Assembly: GCF_958298935.1 (NCBI RefSeq)
Contig: NC_084923.1
Coordinates: 34,688,501-34,752,500 of the forward strand
DNA length: 64,000 nucleotides
Direction of reading: 5' to 3'
Origin: Phragmites australis
Taxonomy: Eukaryota > Streptophyta > Magnoliopsida > Poales > Poaceae
Shown here: positions 57,314 to 64,000 of the stretch, in pieces
Numbering within the stretch: the first letter of the stretch is position 1
How the letters are laid out: every line of letters starts with the position of its first letter
Program-made: the position numbers and the translations under genes
The notes under the pieces: generated by a model
The model's input: only the letters and a program-made list of their open reading frames with translations
Databases searched by the model: none
Told to the model about the DNA's origin: nothing

Positions 57314-60300
57314 CTCGGCTTTCAGGAACCCGAGCATACCGTCGCCTTCATCGACGGAGGCACCTACACGCCTTCCTCGCACCGCGGCATCAAGACCATG
57401 CGGCGCGAAGTATGCTCGGCAACCCCGAGCGAAGAGGCCACGAGGCCCCTAAGATGGTCAGACGCCCCGATCATGTTCAGTATAGCTGACCACCCCGCCA
57501 GTACTGCAGGTGTGGGGTGACTACCCTTGGTAGTGTCCCCCACCATCTGCAATGTAAGGGTCGGTAGGGTGCTGATCGACGGGGGCGCAGGCCTCAACCT
57601 CCTCTCCAAGGAGGCCTTCGAGAAGCTGCAGGTGCCCTCCAGACGCCTAAAGCCGTCGCTTCCGTTCTGCGGGGTGACACCAGGGCACTCCCTGCCCCTC
57701 GGGCAGGTCGAGCTGCTCGTAACCTTCAGGAGTCAGGATAACTTCCGCACAGAGAACGTCCTCTTCGACGTCGTGGAGCTCCCCCTCCCCTACAACGCCA
57801 TCCTCGGGCGTCCGGCGCTTGCTAAGTTCATGATGGCTGCGTACTATGCGTATCTCACGGTCAAGATGCCGGGCCCAGCAGGCCCCATCTCCATGACAGC
57901 CGACTCCGACGGTGCCGTCTCCTGCGCCGAGCAATCATACCTAGCCTTGGTCTCATCTCAGGCCGAGGTCGAAGGCTACCAAGGGGGCCCGGGACCCTCT
58001 TCATCCAAACCCCGACTCACCGCCGACGCCTCCGTTCCTGCAAAGGAGGTCGTGGTGGGCGAAGACGCCTCCCAGGTCATCCGAATCGGCGGTGACCTGG
58101 ACGGCAAATAGGAAAGCGCGCTCATCACCTTCCTTCGGGCTAACGCCGACGTGTTTGCATGGCAACCGTCCGACATGCCCGGGCTCCCTAGGGAGGTGAT
58201 CGAGCACCACATGACTGTGCGTCCGGACGCACGCGCGGTGAAGCAGAAGGTCCGGCTCATCCGGGAGCAAGTCAGCAAGCTCCTTGACGCTGGATTTATC
58301 CGAGAAGTCCTCCACCCCGAGTGGCTGGCAAATCCAGTTATCGTCCCGAAGGCCAACGGCAAGCTTCGCATGTGCGTGGACTACACCGATCTAAACAAGG
58401 CTTGCCCAAAAGATCCTTTTCCTTTGCCCCGCATAGATCAGATTGTAGATGCAACCGCATGATGTGATCTTTTGTGTTTTTTAGATGCAAACTCTGGTTA
58501 TCACCAGATTCGCATGGCCGTAGAGGATGAAGACAAAACTGCTTTCACCACCCCAGTGGGGACTTATTGTTATATGCCGATGCCTTTTGGTTTGCGCAAC
58601 GCTGGGTCTTCTTTCCAGCGCGCTATTCACATCACCCTTGATTCGCAGGTTGGCCGCAACGTCGAGGCCTACATCGACGATCTCGTGGTCAAGTCCCGAG
58701 ACTGTGCCACCCTGCTCGAAGACCTTGCCGAGACTTTCAACAGTCTCCGCACTACCCGCCTAAAGCTCAACCCCGAGAAGTGTGTCTTTGGGGTACCCGC
58801 GGGCAAGCTCCTCGGTTTCTTGGTTTCTAGCCGAGGAATCGAGGCCAATCCAGAGAAGATTCGGGCCATCGAGTAGATGCGACCCCCGGCTCGGCTCAAG
58901 GAGGTTCAGCGTCTCGCCGACTGCATGGCCGCCCTCGGGCGCTTAATCTCCAAACTTGGAGAATGAGGGCTCCCCCTCTTCAAGCTTCTGAAGAAGACTG
59001 GTCATTTTGACTGGACGCCGGAGGCCGAGTAGGCCTTCCGCGATCTGAAGAAGTATCTCACCTCGCCACCCGTGCTGGTGGCCCCGTCCGAAGGCGAGCC
59101 ACTGCTACTCTACGTATCGGCCACCCCTCAGGTTGTAAGCATGGTGCTGGTGGTGGAGCGCGATGAGTGCACGGGGTCAGGTGCTGGGTCCCAGCTCCCG
59201 GCCGCCCCCGAGCACTCCCCAGTCCTCGCGGCTCCTCCCGAGCAGGGGGTTGAGCCCGAGCACTTGGCTCTGACTGGCCAGGGAGTAGAGCCCGAGCACC
59301 CGGTCAGCCCCGACCACGTCGCCAAGCCTGAGGGCTGTAGCAGGCCCTCGGGCGAGGCCGCAATCTGGGCCCACCGGGTACAGCGACCGGTGTACTTCAT
59401 CAGCGAAGTCCTCCGGGAGGCAAAGACAAGGTACCCCCAGGCTCAGAAGCTGCTCTACGCTGTGCTTATCGCTTCCCGAAAGCTGCGCCACTACTTCCAA
59501 GCGCACAAGGTCTCGGTGGTTACCACGTACCCACTGGGGCCCATCCTCCGGAACCGAGAAGGCACTGGGCGTGTAGTCAAGTGGGCGGTGGAGCTTGCGG
59601 AGTTTGACCTGCACTTTGTCAGCCACCAGGCGATCAAAAGCCAGGCACTCTCTGACTTCGTGGCAAAGTGGACGCCCGTCCCTGAGGTCGTCCAAGAAGA
59701 GATCTCTACATATCCCGGGCACAATGCGCCCGGGTACTGGGTCATGCATTTCGACGGTTCCCTCTCGCTGAAAGGCGCGGGGGCCGGAGTGGTTCTCACC
59801 TCCCCAACAGGTGAAGAACTCCGGTACGTCGTGCAGCTGCAGTTCCGCGCATCCAACAACATGGGAGAATATGAGAGTCTCATCGCTGGCCTTCGGGCCA
59901 CGGTGGGTCTTGGGATTCGTCGCCTCCTGGTCAAGGGAGACTCCCAGCTGGTGGTCAACTAGGTGTCCAAAGAGTACCAGTGCACGGATCCTCAAATGGC
60001 GGTGTACGTAGCGGCAGTCAGGCAGCTGGAGAAGCGCTTCGATGGCCCGGAGCTGCGGTACATCCCGCGCCGCGACAACGCTCTGGCCGATGACCTCTCC
60101 CGCCTGGCCTCCTCCCGTGCGCGCGTCCCTGCCAGAGTCTTTGAAGAAAGACTCACACGGCCTTCCGTCCTGCCTGCCGAACAGGACGAAGGGGAAACCT
60201 CAAACTCAATTCAGGGGACCCCCGCGGCGCCCTTAGTGGGAAGCCCCGTCAGGATGCCGCCGTCCGGCGAGTGCGCTGCACTTGCTGAATGTTCTCAAGA

Positions 60301-61595
60301 TGCCTCGTGGATGGACGATATCCGAGGGTAATTGAAGGAAATGTCCCTTCCCGGAGATGAGGCGTCTGCTGAAAGAGTTGCTCGGCAGTCCAAACCCTAT
60401 GCTATAGTAGATGGGGATCTCTATCGGCGTAGCACAGGCGGCATCCTCCTGAAATGCATCACCCGGGCAGAAGGCAGCGAGCTTCTCGCTGAGATCCACG
60501 AGGGCGAGTGCGGTGGCCATGCATCGTTCCGCACGCTGGTCGGGAAGGCCTTCCGACAAGGTTTCTACTGGCCTACAGCCCTCCAGGATGCTTCCGAGCT
60601 GGTTCGGCGCTGCAGGGCGTGCCAGTTCCACGCAAAGCAGATTCACCAGCCAGCTTAGGCTCTTCACACCATCCCCCTGTCATGGCCTTTCGCGGTCTGG
60701 GGGCTGGACATTCTGGGTCCATTCCCCCCGAGTAGTCGGAGGCTATGAGTACCTCTACGTCACCATCGACAAGTTCACCAAGTGGCCGGAGGCGGTCCCA
60801 GTCATCAAGGTGACAAAGAACACGGCGCTCCAGTTCATCCGCGGCATCACCAGTCGCTTTGGTGTCCCGAACCGGATCATCACCGAGAATGGCACTCAGT
60901 TCACAAGTGCCCTGTTCGGGGACTACTGCGAAGATCTTGGCATCAAGCTCTGCTTCTCCTCCGTTGCTCATCCTTGGAGTAACGGGCAGGTTGAGCGCGC
61001 CAACGCGGAGATACTGAAGGGGCTCAAAACCCGGCCCTATGACGTGCTCGCAAAGCACGGGAAAGGGTTGGTCGACGAGCTGCCCATCGTGCTATGGGCT
61101 AACCGGACCACGCCGAGTCGCGCTACCAAGGAGACTCTTTTCTTCCTCGTGTATGGCGCTGAGGCGGTCCTCCCCTCTGAACTCACTCTAGGCTCCCCTC
61201 GGGTGCATGCCTACTCTGAAGGCGAGCAGGAGCAGCAAAGGCGTGAGGACGTCGATTGCTTGGAAGAGTGCCGGCGGCGTGCCGCCGTCCGAGCAGCCCG
61301 CTACCAGCAAAGCCTGCGGCGCTACCACCAGCGTCACGTCCGGGCCCGGTCTCTCGAGGTGGGGGATCTAGTTCTCCGACGCGTCCAGTCGCGCGAAAGA
61401 AGGAATAAGCTGTCCCCTATGTGGGAAGGTCCCTTTACCGTGATCAGTGTCCCGCGAGAAGGTTCTTTCCGGTTGGCGGCAGAGGATGGGCAGCCGCTCC
61501 CCAACCCGTGGATGGCCATGCTCGCGGCTCAGGTCAACCAGGCCGGGGGCTTCCCCCCCGCCCAAGTTGACCGGGGGCTACCACTAACTGGGTAA
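57314..61595 (+). pseudogene. Tat element pol: protease, RT, RNase H, second RNase H, integrase
   Basis: Protease (VLIDGGAGLNLL, 57560-57600), RT (58150-58870, with YIDDLVV at 58670), RNase H (59080-59690) containing a roughly 65-residue insertion, archaeal-type RNase H ([18 protein letters not shown], 59745-60110), integrase zinc finger (HEGECGGHASF..., CRACQFHA, 60500-60650) and integrase core (60660-61200), then a C-terminal chromo-like/GPY-type region (WEGPFTVISVPREGSFRL). In-frame stops lie at 57518, 58109, 58460, 58874, 58964, 59030, 59960, 60329 and 60656. One extra C in a C6 run at about 60728-60733 shifts the frame before the integrase core. The second integrase Asp is Glu (IITENGTQFTS near 60880). 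Confidence 0.92.
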
Positions 61596-62211
61596 GTCAC
61601 CCAACCTTGTAAAAAAAATTGTCAATACAGTATGAATGTTAATGTGCAATCATGTGTCAATTTCGTTTTTCTGGACTCCATATGTTTAATCTGTCTGGTG
61701 AGATGCTCGATTGTGCGAGAAAAGTTCGCTCTCTCTTTTTTCCCGCTGATAAAAGAATCCCGATCGGTATGCGCGCGGGCAGTTGCCGCTGACTTACGTC
61801 TGTCATGGTAGGCTGTGGTGTTCGGTGTCGTGGCAGGCTCCCGGGTACTACCGAGTCCCTGGGCGCCCTGGGTAATCCTATCGCTCGAGCTGCTCGAGTA
61901 GTACGGAGCCTAGGACCCAGGGGCGGGCTGTCGGTGCTTGGTCTGGTCTGTCATACCCGGGCACCACCGAACCATAAGACCTCTGGGTTATACCTCTGTC
62001 TGCTCTTGTCCGCCGGTCTGGGTATTCGAGAGGTCTCAGGTCGAAAACGAGAGCAGTCTATAATGAGTACCGCACTAACAGAGCGCACCAAGCAAAGAAT
62101 TTCTCTATTTTTTTCTCAAGTCACAGATCGACAATCAAAAGCAAAAGTAGCTTGACCGCGAGGGCCTCAGTAACTAGGTCGCTGCTCGGCCCTCAGGGTC
62201 CTCGGGTGGTC
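61596..62211. other. Spacer between pol and the antisense gene
   Basis: Non-coding sequence. It includes an A-rich run near 61610 and CTCGAGC words near 61885; no further domain is recognised. Confidence 0.45.
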
Positions 62212-64000
62212 CTACCGCTCAGGCTTGAGTGGTCGAGATCGCCTGACCCTGGGCTCTTCATGCGCCCCTTGGTGCTCGGGCACCCTGGCTGCGGGAACCA
62301 AGTTCCCGGGCACCCCGAGCTCGAAGCGCATGCCCCTCCTGGATCGGTTGGCCAAAAGGCTGACAGCTCTTTCCGCGGCCAGAGCGGCGCGCTCCGCCTC
62401 TCGCCGTGCCATCTCCTCCGCTACGGCCGCCTCCAGTCGCCCGATCACCTCCCGGGCGCTCCCAAGCACGACCGGGAGATGTTCGGCGGGTTGGCTGGGC
62501 GGTAGCTGGGCGCCAGGTCCCCTGCGAGCCTCTCCCGGGGGGCTCGGGGTCCCCGAAAACTGCCATGCGCTTGGGGCTGGCTCGGTCGGCGCCGGATGTT
62601 CGGGCGGCGGCTGCGCCTCTGTCTCGGCCGCCGCATCCGCCGGCCCCCTCTCAGCCGCCGCGTCTGCCGGCCCCAGCACCGCCGCCGCGTCCGCTGGCTC
62701 CAGCTCCGCCGCCGCGTCCGTCGGCCCCAGCACCGCCGCTGTGTCCGCTGGCCCAGTCTCCGCCGTCGCGCTTGCCAGTCCTGGCTCCGCCGGTGCGCTC
62801 GGCTCGGGGGCTGGCGCTGGCCTCGGCGCCTCTGGCCGCCCCTGGCCCTCAGCGGCGCCCGTAGGCGGCCTGCAGGACAAGACCAAAATCAAAATCCAGA
62901 ACTTAGTTCGGGCAAAGCACGCCCAAGAAAGAATGAAGGACAAAACTTACGCGGTTGTGGGTCTTCGGTACTGCCATCGTGCTGCCGGAATCCTGAACTC
63001 CGGGCTCGATGGCGCCATCCCGAAGTCCTCCGTCCTCCTCTTCCGTCGGGGGTTCTGTGGGGCCGCCGCGTGGTCTCTGGGCGCCGGATCGGGCTCAAGC
63101 AGAACAAGGCGCGGTTCCAGAACCGCGGATGCCGCCCCCGCCGATGGCCCCACGCTGGGCGGCTGGCTGTCCCGGCTCCCCCCCTCGCCTGGCGACGGCG
63201 ATGGCGGGTACTCCGGCACAGAAATGATGAGTCGGGGGTGCTTCCCCCAGTCCTCCGGTGCCGCCGCCGCTCCGCTACCGGCGGTGCCTCCTCCTCCGGT
63301 GCGGCGACTGCTGCCCGCAGCGGCCCCACTACTGGCCTGCGGCTCGCCGCTGGCGGCGCCCGGGCCACCAGTCCGCGCCGGACCGCTTGCGGTCCCCTCG
63401 CTGGCCGCCTCATCCAACCTGGGGATCTCAGCGGCCTCGGGACTCCGGTGCCTCGGCCGGTCGACCAACCCCTGGGCGTCGAACTCCGGCAGCTTCGCCT
63501 GGATCGCCACCCGCTCAGGATTGGCGCAGAGCGCCATTTCTTTCCACGGGAGCTCCTCCCGGCTCATCTCATCCACCCCGGTCACCACCCGGAGCATGCC
63601 CCTCAGCTCCGGCGTGCCCAGGTCCCAGTCCGCGCCGATCTAGGTTCGGGTGATGTCCTCAGGCCCGATGTAGAGCCAGCAGGGCCGGGCCCGCTCCCGC
63701 AGGGGCGCCAAGCGGCGGCGCAGGAAGTCCGCCACCACCATCACCGAGGTGAGCCCGGCGTCACGCAGGAACCCGATGCGCTCGAAGACCGGCTCCAGCC
63801 GCGCATCCGACGGCGGCGGTACCTCCCAGGTCGCCTTCTGGGGCTCCACCGCCACCTCCGGCAGGGTGAGACGGTCGTGGGGGTCGACGTCGACGTAGAA
63901 CCAATCGCGTCGCCACTTCTCCCACTTGCTTCACAGCACCTGGGGGATGTATCGCTCCCCCAGGCCGTCCCACAGCCGGAAGTTGCAGCAGCCCGCGACG
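62212..64000 (-). pseudogene. Spliced antisense gene of the Tat element, partial and nonsense-mutated
   Basis: On the minus strand a frame enters from beyond 64000 and encodes WRRDWFYVDVDPHDRLTLP, LRDAGLTSVMVVADFLRRRLAPLRERARP and LYIGPEDITRT, sequence typical of the antisense ORFs of grass Tat elements. It then turns low-complexity. An 81-bp intron, 62950-62870 (GTAAGTTTTG donor, TCCTGCAG acceptor, phase 2), joins it in frame to a second exon ending at 62212-62214. Exon 2 carries five 9-residue repeats of the PADAAAVLG type and an Ala/Glu-rich segment likely to form a coiled coil (VIGRLEAAVAEEMARREAER). Stops at 63931-63933 (TGA) and 63640-63642 (TAG) interrupt exon 1. The function of these proteins is unknown. 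Confidence 0.7.

Larger units (their letters stand above)
54419..64000 (+). mobile_element. Tat-lineage Ty3/gypsy LTR retrotransposon, right end outside window
   Basis: The left LTR (54419-55868) starts TGTCGGTG and ends CCGACA, and the primer site TGGCGCGCCAGGTAGGGG follows. One long frame carries gag, protease, RT, RNase H, a second archaeal-type RNase H and integrase. The dual RNase H is the defining trait of the Tat lineage. An antisense gene occupies the space after pol, as in maize Grande and relatives. The 3' LTR is beyond 64000, so the target duplication (GCCGG on the left) cannot be confirmed. Thirteen nonsense codons and one frameshift inactivate it. Confidence 0.93.

Noticed and set aside
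55934..60658. TAG read as glutamine (alternative code or programmed readthrough) in the Tat element
   Set aside because: The host genes in the window use the standard code, TGA and TAA also interrupt the frame, and a frameshift is present; mutational decay is simpler.
62225..63643. 472-codon plus-strand ORF near the right edge
   Set aside because: It mirrors the antisense gene on the other strand, is low-complexity Ala/Ser/Pro, and lies out of context after pol.

Overview
The window is plant nuclear DNA, almost certainly from a grass (Poaceae). Three observations point there: the host genes are very GC-rich in coding sequence beside AT-rich spacers, several protein families match rice/maize-type homologues closely, and the repeats are typical grass transposons (Stowaway and Tourist MITEs, large-LTR Ty3/gypsy elements with an initiator-Met primer site, a copia element, a Tat-type gypsy with an antisense ORF, a Mutator-like element). 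Nothing prokaryotic or organellar is visible.

Only three host genes look intact: an AP2/ERF transcription factor (15970-17211, +), a two-exon class II LBD (LOB-domain) gene (34282-36122, -) and a PHT4-type anion/phosphate transporter (43719-45029, -). The remaining host-derived sequence is broken: the first three exons of a VAC14-like gene (1525-1970), a TORTIFOLIA1-like HEAT-repeat pseudogene (40109-40890, -) and a fragment resembling a Tify-binding-type domain exon (46909-47449, -).

Layout from left to right: LINE 3' end (1-929); VAC14 fragment; AT-rich spacer with an (AT)n microsatellite; a Ty3/gypsy chromovirus (4706-11838, 5-bp target duplication CACAT); spacer with a DNA transposon rich in GGTAACCG words (about 13040-14870); ERF gene; MITE-rich spacer; a young Ty1/copia element (20808-25964, target duplication TGTGT); two Stowaway-like MITEs; a minus-strand gag-only gypsy derivative with a 3.8-kb LTR (27534 to about 34030); LBD gene; spacer; TORTIFOLIA1-like pseudogene; Tourist-like MITE; PHT4-like gene with a 5'-UTR intron; a complete 5.07-kb Mutator-like element with 9-bp target duplication CACAGACTA and two decayed genes (47705-52774); a 0.8-kb foldback element; and the 5' LTR, gag-pol and antisense ORF of a Tat-lineage gypsy element that runs off the right edge (54419-64000).

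The genes do not form a pathway; each host gene appears to stand alone between transposon blocks. I did not find a convincing new biological system. The points most worth following are the two-gene Mutator-like element with a 62-bp perfect palindrome beside its right terminal repeat, the Tat element whose single reading frame is interrupted mainly by TAG codons at expected glutamines (a deamination-like pattern), and the spliced antisense gene inside that element. All identifications come from recognising residues and DNA signals by eye; no database search was run.
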